64,000 nt of DNA from Gnetum montanum (Eukaryota > Streptophyta > Gnetopsida > Gnetales > Gnetaceae): contig MNCI01002748.1 of the NCBI GenBank assembly GCA_015680685.1, forward strand, positions 67,854-131,853, read 5' to 3'. Of the stretch, positions 46,502 through 58,012 are shown in pieces. Each line of letters opens with the position of its first letter. Positions within the stretch are counted from its first letter, which is position 1. Below the pieces are notes generated by a model, which did no database searches, had not been told where the DNA came from, and worked only from the letters and a program-made list of their open reading frames with translations. The translations under genes and the position numbers were made by a program.

Positions 46502-48480
46502 ACTAATCTTATTGGATGTGTTAGACAAATATTGTAACTAGTAGGAACAAAGGTCATGGAGAAAAGTCTGAGTACTAAAAAGGTAAGCATCATGATTTAC
46601 ATTCATTTATGATGTTATGCATGATAGTGATGTGGTTATGATTACATGTTTGATTATGCATGATGAATGTTATGAATATGATGTTAATATGAGGTGTTAG
46701 TTAAAGGTTTGATTGAAATTTTATTATCAATTCTTGTGTGTTGGTTATGTGATGTGCAACCTAGGGGTATTGGTTAGGATGTGAAAAAAATAAAATATTC
46801 TTATGAAATTACCTTATGAGAAATAAAATTAAAATAGATGAAGTTATAATTTTTTATAAATATAGAATATTTCATTTTCTACTTCTTTTCCCAATTGATT
46901 ATTTCATTTCAATTTCTATTAAAACCCTCTTCTGTTCCATGCTCTTCTATTTTTTGATGAATTTTAGTGATTCTTGAAGTTTTAAGAAGCTGGTCATAGG
47001 CAAGCCATAGTTTAGAAGGCTTTGTTTAGGTTTTGATGGATCTAGGATGGATTATTAATAAATTTTATATTTTTCTACAAATATTTCCAATTTTAGCAAG
47101 ATCATTTGATTTCATGACGAGTCTTTACCTTTTTGATGTTTCTTACTTTTCGATTATTATGCATGTTCATGGATCCTAGTTTTGTAAGATGCTTAGAAGA
47201 TTTGATACATGCTATTTTTTGAAGTGCATTTGATAAAATTATAATAACGTTTTCATTATAAACATTTACATATTCAAATTTGATTTGAATTATGAGTATG
47301 TGTTGTATGACATATGAGTGAATTTTAGGAATTAAAGGACATTGATTGTAGAGTTTTAGGGGTCTATAGAGATATGCATTTAGAGTATTTTCTTATAATT
47401 CTTAGTTTGGCTAAATGTTAGAAGTATTTAGAATCGATGTTCCATTCTTTTTTCCAACATCTAAGTAGAGCACGGATTGTGCTAGAGTCGCAATACAATC
47501 ATGCTAGGATCAATACTAGGATGTAAGTCATGATGTTCTTGTAGCTAAGAATTTAATTAGGAATGTGAGAAGTGATACTCTCATGGTACAAACATGGTGG
47601 AAAAATTAAACAGGATGTAGGTCATGGTGGAGCCATACCCAAATTACATCAAGAAGCTTAATGTATTTGCTAGTTGTAAAGTGTACACACATAAGTAATG
47701 ATCAATTTCTAAGTTGATCCAAGTAGTAGGGCACCTATAAAAGGGACATGACAATAATTCTAAGTTTTATTTTTTTCAATTTTTTGATCCTATGGAAATA
47801 TTTAAACACCATGTAATTGGCTCATGTTCATGACCTTGCAAGCCATAATGAAGTCATACTTGCCAAACATACAATGATATAAGCTATGCTTATGTTATGG
47901 CAATGTAACGGAATAATACATTTGATATTATGCTTTTTGAAGGGGATTACAAGTTACTTTAAGACCTTAAGCTAGACAAATATGTACTACTGATGCTTGT
48001 GTACATCTTTTTTATGCATTAATGAGTCACATAGTATGTATTTAGTGTTATGAAATTAGTGCTACAAGGTCAATTTGGCGTGCTAATACATTCAAGTATG
48101 ACATGATTTAGGATGACACATATAGCACAAGTTACTCATGATCTTCCATAGAGACTAATGATTAGATGATGCATGTAGCACTGGTTGTACTATGCACTAC
48201 ACACACTCTCTCTCTCTATGCAATGATAGTGATGTGGTTACAGAATGTACTCTCTCTCTATATTAACCAAGTTCAACAAAAGAACTTACATGAAATTTCT
48301 TCTTTCCATCTTCATAGAATCATGAAACACCAATCATATTTATCAGAAAAGTATTGACAGAAACCTAAGAAAACCTTCCACAAGCTCATCTTGGAGTTCT
48401 CATGCTATTTCTATCTTTTTCCATCGTGTTCCAACTATTTCTTATTATGGAACAATTAATTTTGAAAGTTTCTCAACTAT
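46502..48480. other. AT-rich stretch with no recognised gene
   Basis: No domain or terminal repeat was found. A 23-bp phrase around GATAGTGATGTGGTTA occurs at 46625 and 48225. Short (TC) runs lie at 48208-48222 and 48251-48260. Confidence 0.4.
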
Positions 48481-48539
48481 GCAGATCATCTTTGGTCTTC
48501 TCAAGTCATATCTAGAAAAAAATCCAACATTCAAGAGAG

Positions 48540-48740
48540 ACCTCTTTTCAAGAGTGGGAGATGTCTCCTTCATGGATGAGACATCTCCTTTGTTTAGAAG
48601 ATATCTCCTCTGTGTAGAATACATATCCTCTAAGATTTCTTCTTTGTTTGAAAGATGTCTTCTTGAGACATCTCCTCTATTTAGGAGAAGTCTACTCTAA
48701 GACATCTTCACTTCTAAGGAGACATCTTGGATCAATGATC
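48540..48740. repeat. degenerate tandem repeat (GACATCTCCTCTGTTTAGAAG-like, ~20-30 bp)
   Basis: Six or more variants of GACATCTCCT and TTTAGAAGA-like phrases recur in this 200-bp stretch. It lies just beyond the integrase end of the host gypsy element, so probably in that element's 3' region. Confidence 0.6.
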
Positions 48741-48769
48741 ATTATTGTTAATCTTAGCTTTGATTTTGA

Positions 48770-49035
48770 AAGGTCTCATCTTCTCAGCTTTCAATTTTGA
48801 GAAGTTAACATCTTTCAACTACTACTTCTTCAAGGGCATCCAAACCAAGTCACCAATAGCAAAATTTGGCTTTCATTTACCCTCATTACTTTTTAGGACT
48901 TTCGCTTCAGTCTTTTTCTCAAGATTTGATTTAACTTATACATGGAGATCTCTCATCTCTTACACAAAATTAGCATTAACTTGAGCTTCATCATTAAAGC
49001 TCATCTTCTTCTTGGTATTTTAAAATATCTCACTC
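48770..49035 (-). pseudogene. gypsy integrase C-terminal remnant
   Basis: With one or two frame breaks the - strand gives MRDLHV, then FAIGDLVWMPLKK, then SKLKAEKMRPFKI. These match the RDVHEQVKxxL, FxxGDLVWVHL and KLKPRKIGPFKI blocks of plant gypsy integrase ends. The family's catalytic core should lie just upstream but is absent. Confidence 0.65.
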
Positions 49036-50100
49036 ATCCTTCCTCTACCATTAAAATTAAGATGTATATTACCTACATGTTGTCCACTAATTTCATAGCC
49101 ACGATAATCAATTTCATCACTATCAATGTTTACATCTACATCAATAACAATCTTCTTAGTATGACTACTACTATGGACATTATTATTAAATACAAAATCA
49201 TACATATTACAATTATCAGTCTTGATCTTATCTAAAATGGCATCAAAAGTTACATTTCTTCCATCATGCATGACATAATTCACAACTTCATCACAATCAC
49301 CGTAGTGACCATGATGCTCATCATCACAATGGAACAAACCACTCCCAAGCTAAAGTTAAAAACTAGCATCCATCCTAGTAGATTCAACATAAGATATATT
49401 GCTACCAAAAAAAAGGTAAATTTCAAACTTAGTCATCTTTTCATAGCTCCTCCCATCCATTTTTGGTTCAACTTGATTTTCTACATGTGGTTGTTCAATT
49501 GTATCAAAGCTTAAAGCTTTAAGATTCCACATAGGAGTCTCTAAATCCCTTGGTTTCTCCTCTAGAAAGGAATTATCAATAACTTCTTCAACCCACTTTG
49601 GAGGTGTCAACTCAAAAGGTAGATTCTCCTCCATGGCTGTAACATTAGATTTATCATCAAAGCAATCATTCTTCCATATACCTTGGCTAGAAGACTCATC
49701 TCTCTCCCATGAGATAGCCTCAACTTGGCAAAGAATATTCTTTCTCTTTCCACAAGGTATAGAATAGTTGCACAAAGAACGAGTGTCATACCTTCTAGTG
49801 ATGCCCTTAATCCTTCTTAAAGAAGTGCCTTGATCTTTGCCACTCCTTTGTCCTTGATATTTATCCTCCCATAACTTATGAGGTAGGAACTCTCCTTGAT
49901 TAGCAACATACAACATCTTGAATTGTGAAGATCTCTTGATTCCTTTGATGAAGCTCTTTTAAAAATTTTGAGTATTGAGCACTCCCTTGATCAATAAAAT
50001 ATTCTTGAGAATCCTTTTCTCATTGATCTCTACTTCACTAGATCTATGATCTTCCTTCTTGAACACCTTTGAAAATTTCTCCTTCATGCCTAACACACCT
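49036..50100 (-). other. unidentified segment with a 186-codon ORF (49356-49916)
   Basis: Where RT, RNase H and the integrase core should be, there is a segment with one fairly long - strand ORF. Its sequence (GEFLPHKLWEDKYQGQ at the start; ENLPFELTPPKWVEEV further on) shows no retroelement motif that I know. Ahead of it (49020-49337) is an acidic HD/DD-rich ORF. It could be an acquired sequence, a diverged spacer, or a chance ORF. Confidence 0.4.
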
Positions 50101-50457
50101 ATAAGAAGTTTAATTTATATCTAATTATGGTTAGCAGCAACTATTGTCATAACAATAAAAAAAAACCCTATTTCATCATGTTCCTTAATGTATTCCCTCT
50201 CTCCTAGAAGGGTTAAAGAAGCATTGAGTAAGCTTTACTATATCACTTGTTCAACTATCATAGGAATCAACTCATGGATTCCATTAGATGTAGCTACACT
50301 CCACACATTTTTTTCCTTCATCAAATTAAGCACCATTGTTAAAATTCCAAAGTCTATTACTAATTACATCAACAAAATCTATTGGAAGCACATCACACTT
50401 TAGAACATCATGAAAATATCCAATTTTAAATTTTAAAGTACATTGTTCCCTCACATA

Positions 50458-50664
50458 TTAGGAAAAATCTCTGGGTAACCAATGCACTTTATAAGGTCTA
50501 GAATAAGGATTAGTTGTCAAACCTAATCTAGCAACTATCCTAGAAGAAATAACATTTTCTTGGGCTTCTCCAACAATCAAAATATGAATCCATTTACCAC
50601 TAATTAAACATTTACTTCTAATTTTAAATAATAATTTTCTAGCAAGATGATCTCCTCTATTCAC
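50458..50664 (-). pseudogene. gypsy protease-like segment
   Basis: It encodes GKWIHILIVGEAQENVISSR followed by LGLTTNPYSRPYKVHWL. Plant chromovirus-type proteases read VIIDGGSSENVVS then KLGLxTxPHPxPYxIxW at the same spacing. Here the active-site aspartate position reads VGEA, so the catalytic D is lost. The segment follows the gag zinc knuckle in the expected order. Confidence 0.65.
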
Positions 50665-50699
50665 ATTTCCTATGAATGCACAAGAATTTAATTCAAAAA

Positions 50700-51635
50700 C
50701 TTAACTTTTGAAGCATTAGGATTACCTCTTTGAAGAGCTTGGCTTGATGTCGCTTTCACCTCCATGGTTTTCACATCTTTGCCCTTGGCTTCATTATGAA
50801 GTGGACATTTCCATTTGTTATGTTCCAATTCTTCACACTTGAAACACTAAATCTTTGATGAGTTACTACCTTGACCCTTGCTCCCTTGCCTTGGACCTTC
50901 TTGACATTACCCTTCTTATAATCTCTTTTAGTTTTCTTCTCATGGATATCATCCTTATCTTAAAATTTAGATTTGGATCCCTTATCCCTTTCCTTGGAAG
51001 TTCCTTTGCTCCTATTTCTAAATCCACTTAATTTCTTCTCATCCTTGAGCGCCAAAGCATAAGCCTCATCAAGAGTTTATGCCTCATAAAAAGATAACTT
51101 TTGCTAATACATCATTTAAGACCTCCTATAAAGATTAAAGCCTATTCATATTCCTTTCAGTTTATCTTAGCTTGATGGAATACATCACAAAATTTGATAT
51201 AGAATTCTTTGACATCCCTATAATATGTCTTAGGAATTTCAATGTCATAATAGTCTCTTGTCTTTGATACAATTGTTTAAATTTTCTTTTCAACCTGTAT
51301 TTCATTATAGGCCAATCTTTGATGGGATAACTATTTTGTCTTTTATAATCTTGAGACTCATTTTTCCTTTAAGTAGAAGCCATAATTTCTAATCTAGATT
51401 TAACAATAGGTACCCTCATGTTATTTAGTGTCTCTTCCAACTTGAAGTGCTTCTCAAATACCTTTAGCCAACTTGAAAAGCATTGGTACCATCTACACCA
51501 TTGAAAGTCCTCAACTCAAAGTATGGAAGTCTAGCAGCATTACAGACTATTCTAGCAAGCCTCACTTCATCTTCCTCATCAAGATTTTCTAGAGAAGAAG
51601 TAGTTACCATCATTGAAGCCCTTAGAGTTCTCATC
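50700..51635 (-). pseudogene. gypsy gag, C-terminal part with CCHC knuckle
   Basis: At about 50760-50830 the - strand encodes CFKCEELEHNKWKCP, a C-x2-C-x4-H-x4-C zinc knuckle, flanked by a Lys-rich region. Upstream (51600-51200) broken frames read LPYFELRTFNGVDG and further capsid-like text. The gag continues at 58872 on the far side of the inserted element; the insertion duplicated TCATC. Confidence 0.65.
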
Positions 51636-52494
51636 TGATGAGTGGCGAGGTACCTCTACACTCAACCATATGAATACGAGTGTAACACGCACGATCCGGT
51701 CGAACTTTGCAGACTAAGTTTCTACACGCCTCATGGAACACTTAAGGTTAATTATTCGTTGTCTTCCCAAAATTACTTGTATTTGTCATGGTGTATGGTT
51801 AAGTAAGTCCGAGGTATATGATTTTTATATCTTTTTATGTTTTTTCTCCTATGCTATTGAGGTGAAGGGTTGAAGAGACTAATTTCTAACTTTAACTAAT
51901 TAACTAAGTCTAAATTACCTAGCGTTAGCATCCGTTCCCACTTACCATACACACCCTAAATCAATGCAACCATGGCTACCAAACGCTAATCATTGCTGGG
52001 ATCACCACACGTAACGCACGTGCTCAAAGTGGTCGTACTGAGACACTTAACTAGGAGGAAAGGGTTGAGAGAGAAAGCAGTAAATAACAAATAATAAATA
52101 ACAGTAAAGAAAATCCTAACTAGCCTATTCCATGCACTGAAAGGTTTATCTAAAAAGCTCATCTTTATTGCCGTACACAAACTTGTGTTCAGGTACAATG
52201 TTTGCTCGAATAAAGATCTGTTCACTTTGGGACTCCTACTACGGGCACATGGAAAATATTCTATCTCTGGAGTAATCAATCTGCCAGAGTTTCCCTACTG
52301 TCTAGCCTAGGATGAGGAAACAAAGGAGAGCTGCCTCTTATTTATAGATATGACAGTGCATCGCGATATCGCGTACGCGATATCACAGGGGAGGACGCGA
52401 TGTCGCATACGTGATATCACGAGGGATGTGATATTGTGACTGCCATGATATCGTGTACATGATATTGCGGCCCATGCGATATTGCATCCCATCA
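51636..52494 (-). repeat. 3' LTR (859 bp) of the pol-deleted element
   Basis: TATA box at 52334-52348 on the - strand; 20-bp perfect palindrome at 52365-52384. GGGGGTA directly outside it (52495-52501, other strand) is the likely polypurine tract. Confidence 0.9.
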
Positions 52495-54581
52495 TACCCC
52501 CATGACTAAATGAAAACTCATCCTCGAGTTCCTTACAATAATATCGGGGAGGTATGGGATTATTGACTCAAAGGAAACTAATGGCATGACATGTGAACGG
52601 ATCATCATTACAAGACACAACAAAACTGGTGTTCATGACAATAAGAGTGAATACCTTATTACATTAACATCAGGCCTTAGTTAGCAGCTAAGAAAGAGAG
52701 AGAGAAAGAAGTGTTGCTATTGCCAACGCCAAGATTGCACCTTTCGTTGTCCATCCGTAAGCGCGTCATCGATGTTGCTCCTTACATAGTTGCTTCAGCG
52801 CTGCTCCATTCCAAATGTTCCTTCCAGATCCCCTTTGTTGTCACATGATCACCATCTACACACACAACACAGTCTTATATTAGCAAGGGTAAATGAATCA
52901 TCATGTAATTGATACCTTGCTTCAGTGTAAGTCCATTGGTTGAGTTGTGGTATGGTTGATTGCGGGTCTAGAGATATAATATTTATGACTACCGAAGGTG
53001 TAGGGGTTAGGGAAAAATCAAAAAAATTAGGGCTAAGAGAAAATCAAAAAAATCGGGCCCCATACCCCCATGACTAATTGCGAACCTCTGGTAGCATTAG
53101 AATGGAGAAAGAAAAGGAGTAAGAAAGATAGATAAAAGGGAAAACTATAGAATCGATGAAATGGATGTCAAGATGGAAATAAACAAAAAAAAAATAAAAT
53201 TAATTGCAAAATTGTTAGGGAAAAGAAGTTAACAGGTGCACCAAATAGGAATGTCAGTGGGTCCTCCCCAAAGCAGGCTCATGCCCTTAATGCCCTAACA
53301 AACCCACATTCAAAGAGTCCGTAGGCTCTGGGAATGTCCTTTGGAACAAGAGTTAAAGTCTTAACCACAAGAATTTACCAAAAGAAAACAATATATCTAC
53401 CAAAATCTATACTAATGAGACAATCGAAAATGAGGTGAATAATGGAGAGAAGGATGGAAAGAAGAGAATGGAACAAAATCCCAAGAACAAGGTGGTGTAC
53501 AGCCCCTTGTGTGTTTCATGATTAATGGGACCTGGAAAATCTCATTCCAACTTCAGCCTCAAACCAACCACATCCAGTGACTTCACATCAATGCATTCAA
53601 CCAAACCATCCACTTGAGTAACAAAAATGCATCTCCAAAGAGCCACCACCATTCCAACGAAACAAATGAGGAGAAAAGGGGAAGCGAGAAGGGCCTTAGT
53701 TAGAGGGAACACTTTTGGTTCCATAACCAGTGCTTGTAGCCCAAGGGATTATTTCGTCTAAGGGGTGTGCTTTAAATTCTTACTTTCTTCTCTCTTTTTT
53801 TTTTGTTTTGTTTTGTGTTTTTATGTGTGAGAACCACACTATGCAAAGGCTTCTTATTTTTATTGACTCAGCTTTTGATAATTGGGTAACATCGGAATGG
53901 TAAGAAAACTAAAGAAGAAAACATCCAAGCACCCAAGAGAATGACCAACACAAATGCATCAGTTCCCTTGAAGTCACACCCTTTTCAATCCTTAAGTCCT
54001 TCCTTAGTTTGAGAAATGCCCAGTCACCGATTCGTTAGAGTTCTTATTAAGAAAAGAACTATACATTTCCAAGCCAAGAGAGACCATAGAAACTGGTGGA
54101 TGAATGGATGAAGTGAACTCATTGCCTACCATATCAAAAGAAACATACCTTAGTATCAACATCATGACTTAAGGTAAAAACCAAACATTAGCAATCAATA
54201 TGAAGAATAGTTCATACCATCATTTTGAACACTTATTGGGTGACAAACTTACACGGTGGATCTCACACACACACACACACACACATACACACACACACAC
54301 ACAAAATGGAAAAAGATAATGATGTTGTAAAACAAAAACTAGAAAAGTTAAAGAAATGTGTAAAACAAAAACTAGAAAGGTTAAAGAAATTTGTAAAACA
54401 AAAACTTGTAAAACAAAAAGGTGTAAAACAAAAACATGTAAAACAAAAATGTGTAAAACAAAAACGTGGAAAACAAAAATGTGTAAAAAAAAACTTAAAA
54501 AGAACTGAGGACCTCCAATGATTAGCATAGGTGGCCATCTCCCCCATGACTGAATTGCAAGGGAGAGATCCAAAATAATGA
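52495..54581 (-). other. non-coding 3' region of the pol-deleted element
   Basis: Homologous to 37298-39300. The (AC) microsatellite at 54265-54302 and the 15-bp repeats at 54327-54500 are both expanded here relative to the first element. No conserved protein is evident; the ORFs in it come from the simple repeats or lie antisense. Confidence 0.7.
54265..54500. repeat. (AC)n followed by 15-bp TGTAAAACAAAAACG-type repeats
   Basis: The microsatellite is interrupted once by AT. It is followed by at least eight copies of a TGTAAAACAAAAA unit, the first two carrying an extra ACTAGAAAAGTTAAAGAAA segment. The first family member has fewer units at 39085-39210. Confidence 0.9.
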
Positions 54582-54610
54582 GCGCCTATTTGAATTTCGT
54601 AAAAGTGCCC
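54582..54610. other. junction of the RT-RNase H-integrase deletion
   Basis: Up to about 54581 the sequence follows the first element to about 39300; from about 54606 it follows the first element from about 42185. The 25 bp between match neither well. About 2.9 kb of pol is therefore missing at this point. Confidence 0.8.
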
Positions 54611-54611
54611 A

Positions 54612-55892
54612 ACTTCTCCCCGTCGATGTTCTTAGATTAAGGGGTGAAAGTTGGCAATGCTCATATTCCAGTGTGTCTATACCTTCGTTGTTAACATGAG
54701 TTGCTTCCTTAGTTTATTTCGTGCATATTGGATTGCTCTTTTGTTTAGCTGTCAACCACGGGGTGTCTACTACTGGTGTGGTTGCTACATACAGGTACCT
54801 TTGAATTTTTGTTTCTTGGGCACATTGATTATATGGAAGAGATGCTGAACATTCTTCCATGTCATCACCCTCTGAGTCACTGTATGTGATGCACAGAACT
54901 CTCTTCTTCTTGATCTTTCCGTAAATGTTTATCTTAGATATCTACAAGGAAAGATCACGGATCCCTAGGTATGCATCTACTGTACTTAGCCATGGCCTTC
55001 CCATTATAATTGGGAAGCCCCCGTTGTTACTATTAACTTCAATCATTAGGAAATCAGCTGGGTAGGACCAACCACACACAGTGGTAATAATGTTCTCCAC
55101 CAATCCCAAGGGAATGGTGATGGACTGGTCTGCCAGCTCCAGTTGAATGTTGCTCTTCTTAAGTTGGGGAAGGTTCCAGGCTTGATACATCTCTCATGAA
55201 ATTAGGTTGACTCTGGAACCTGAGTTAAGAAGAGCCTTATGAGGTTTGTTCTCAGTGATTTGTAAATAGATTAAGGGAATCCCAAGGTCAGTTAGTTTCC
55301 TAGGAAGATGGCTTACCTTGATCCAGTCGGTTACGGTATGCGTTAACATAACCGTATGCGTGAAGCTCTGATTTTGGTTTGAAGGGAGCTCCGAAGCCTT
55401 GTTTGTTGGAGGAGTGATCATAGACTCAACCGCTTGTTGTTCTGAGAGCTTGTCTGGGCTTCTAGTTCTGAAAAAAGGTCTTCTGTTTTTACAGTTGTCA
55501 GAACTAGCAGCGGTTTGAATGTTTACTGCTCTCGTAGCGTGGCGTTGCTGTGGTTGAGTGGGGAGTTTCCCTTGCATTGTTGGAGCAGGAGGTGTCGTGG
55601 GAACTAACAGTGGAAGAGGTGTGGATGGATTAGGAGGATAGTAAGTATGTGGGGTGCCTCCTGGAGGAGAAGGAGTTCTCCTAAAGTACTCCTGAACTTG
55701 GTAGTGACGTTGGGGAGTTGTGTGACTCATAGAGTCACTTGGAGAAATCGGCTGCTGCACATAATATCCATATGGTTCTGGCTGCCGGTAAGGGTACTGT
55801 TGTGTTGACGGTGGCATCCCCCATGACTGTGGGTATTGCCACGGCTGATGTTGTCTGATGGATTTTGGTGGAGTTTCACTTGGATAGTACAT
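54612..55892 (-). pseudogene. gag end and protease of the pol-deleted element
   Basis: A proline/glutamine/tyrosine-rich spacer (55892-55400, with SMSHTTPQRHYQVQEYFRRT) leads to the protease active-site block HKALLNSGSRVNLIS. The catalytic aspartate is replaced by asparagine (DSG to NSG). A stop at about 55193 separates this from IPLGLVENIITTVCGWSYPA and FPIIMGRPWLSTVDAYLG. Both match the first element's protease. The active-site change means that even this remaining enzyme would be inactive. Confidence 0.8.
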
Positions 55893-56034
55893 TAATGCTT
55901 GGTGGAACTGCCTTGGGTTACCTTGAGGATAAGGTAACCTTCGGGGTGTTTGTCATTGGTTAAGGCTTGGATTAAGTGCATACACCCTAGACTCCTGTAG
56001 ATGTGAAATGATTGGACAACATCCCTTAGGATGG

Positions 56035-57868
56035 TCATAGTGGCAGATCTCACATCCACCATCATCGTCTATGTCTGATTCCATAGCCTCATTGGAGATA
56101 GTAGTTTTCCCCTTACCCTTGTTATGTGTAGGGCCTAAATCTCTCTGCTTTGTCTTGTTCTTGTCACTACTTTGTTCCTCCTTAGACTCCTCTACGATTT
56201 TTAAGACAATTTCAAGTCTGGAGTCTAAGGAATCCCATAATTAATCTACCTTAGCTGATACTTCTGTTGTTAGCTTTTGAATCGGCAAGATTTTTCTATT
56301 CACCAACTCTTCAAGTGGTGACTCATCCTCTTCATCGAAAAATTTCACTCCCTTCTTTCTAAGAGAGGGATCACAGTTGTATTCTTCCGCACTTTCTCTT
56401 TTTCTTAGCTCACCTTCTTCTTTTTCTACTTATTCCAACAAGCAATGTATCTCATGGGATCTAAGTTCTGATAATCTCCCTTGGGCATAAGTCCCAAGGG
56501 TTCTCCTAGTTTCATACCTTAGCCCATCTACGATGTGGTAGAGTTGATCCCACTATGTGTAACCATGGCCCGGGCAACGATGTAACAATGTGTAGTATCA
56601 GGCCATGGCAGCATCCAAGGGTTCATGAATACCTTGCTTCCATCCTTGGATCTACTTACACAAGTGAGAAACTCTGGAGTATGTTTGATATTTATCATTG
56701 AAGAGTTCTAACATCGTACTTCACCTCCTAATGGTTTCCAGTTCTAAGGACCTGTACCAACTCTCTGCTTCCTTGGTGAGTGTCCTGGGGAACAACTTCA
56801 GTTTTTTCCACTCTTTTTCTATGTTTTGCAAGGCATAGGCATCGTGGAATGCCTATAAATGATGTTGCGCATCAGCATTATATCCTCCTTCAAAGCATGG
56901 GATATTGTTCATGTCTAAACGCTTGATTTGGCTATCTTTTAAATGCCTTGTTGGGATTCTTACTACCTCTGTTATGTTCAGCATACTTTGGATGGCAAGT
57001 AGGGGCTCATCATGATCATCTCTTTCATGATGCCTATGATGTTTGCATTGTTCCCTGCTTTCCCTTCGTTCATGTCCTTGTCCTTTCTCTTGACTCTCTC
57101 GTCGAGGTCTCTCATTTCTCTTACTTTTATCCTCTCTGTTATGCTTCCTATGACTACGCCCAGAGGTGGAAGGAGAGGGTGAATGATGTGAAGAAGGGAA
57201 ATAAGAAGGGGAAACATCGCCATGACAATGCTTCTTGCCTTCTCTTTGGCTGCTACGGCCCTGATCGTGATAACGATCTAAGTGCCCATTCTTATTATGA
57301 GTTGTTATTCCCTCTGTGAACAATTGGCGTTCACGGGGATCAGAACCAATGTTATGTATCGTTGATCACAGGTTTTGATACCCAACCTCCTCACCATCGT
57401 TAGAAGGGGGAACATCATTTGTTAGAGAACCCGTTATAATGGGTTCATCATCTCCTATTTCGCTAAGGACGTGCGGGCCTTTGCCCTTAAATAAGGTATG
57501 TGGCTCTCCTGTTGTGAGTTCCTCATATGTTGTAAAGCTGTGGAATGGTAATCCCTCACATCAAAAGTTTCCACAACGTATTCGGCATAGAATTCCATCA
57601 TGCCGATCTGTGCCAAAGCACGGAGGAGCATGTTGGGGACTGTACGATCTGGAGGTAACACTATGTTACCTTGCAAGTCTATCTAGCGCATCTGTTCATA
57701 TTGATGGAAGATAAAAGTAAAGTTGGGAATATACTCATCGGGATGAGTATACTCCACCCTATATTGTTGAGGAACTGATGGATTTAGGTTATGTGTTTTT
57801 GATTGCTGACTGTTCTTTGTATTGTCCCTAGGTGGTGAGTTGCTCTTGTGAGAAGAAGAAGAAGACAT
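56035..57868 (-). pseudogene. gag of the pol-deleted element
   Basis: The likely start is the ATG at 57868 (MSSSSSHKSNSPPR), followed by YTHPDEYIPNFTFIFHQYEQ. A frame change follows, then QGNIVLPPDRTVPN (57676), the Arg/His/Ser-rich stretch RYHDQGRSSQREGKKHCHG (57323 onward), capsid-like sequence with CFEGGYNADAQHHL, and a zinc-knuckle-like segment near 56050. Unlike the first element, frameshifts are present. It is full length compared with its relative and covers the region lost in that element's assembly gap. Confidence 0.75.
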
Positions 57869-57991
57869 TATGTCTTATCGGTGTGCTATTGTACCATTAT
57901 ATAATTTTTCTTATTTGATTAACATTAAGGTTTGTTTAAGCTCCGAACAATGTGAATGATCTCTTATGTTCTACTTAGCACAGAAACACTT

Positions 57992-58010
57992 AGTCCTCAG
58001 CAATAGCACC
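57992..58010 (-). promoter_or_regulatory. decayed primer binding site
   Basis: On the - strand it reads TGGTGCTATTGCTGAGGAC, in the position of TGGCGCCGTTG... in the first element. Most differences are C-to-T or G-to-A changes. Confidence 0.7.
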
Positions 58011-58012
58011 AA

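Noticed and set aside
53542-53724. Possible env-like or extra ORF between integrase and LTR of the gypsy elements
   Set aside because: Only about 60 codons, not kept open in the paralogous region at 38350-38540, no signal peptide or membrane pattern shared between copies.
54220-54573. ORFs with repeating CVKQK or FVLHIFVLHV patterns
   Set aside because: They are translations of the (AC) and 15-bp simple repeats in the element's non-coding 3' region.
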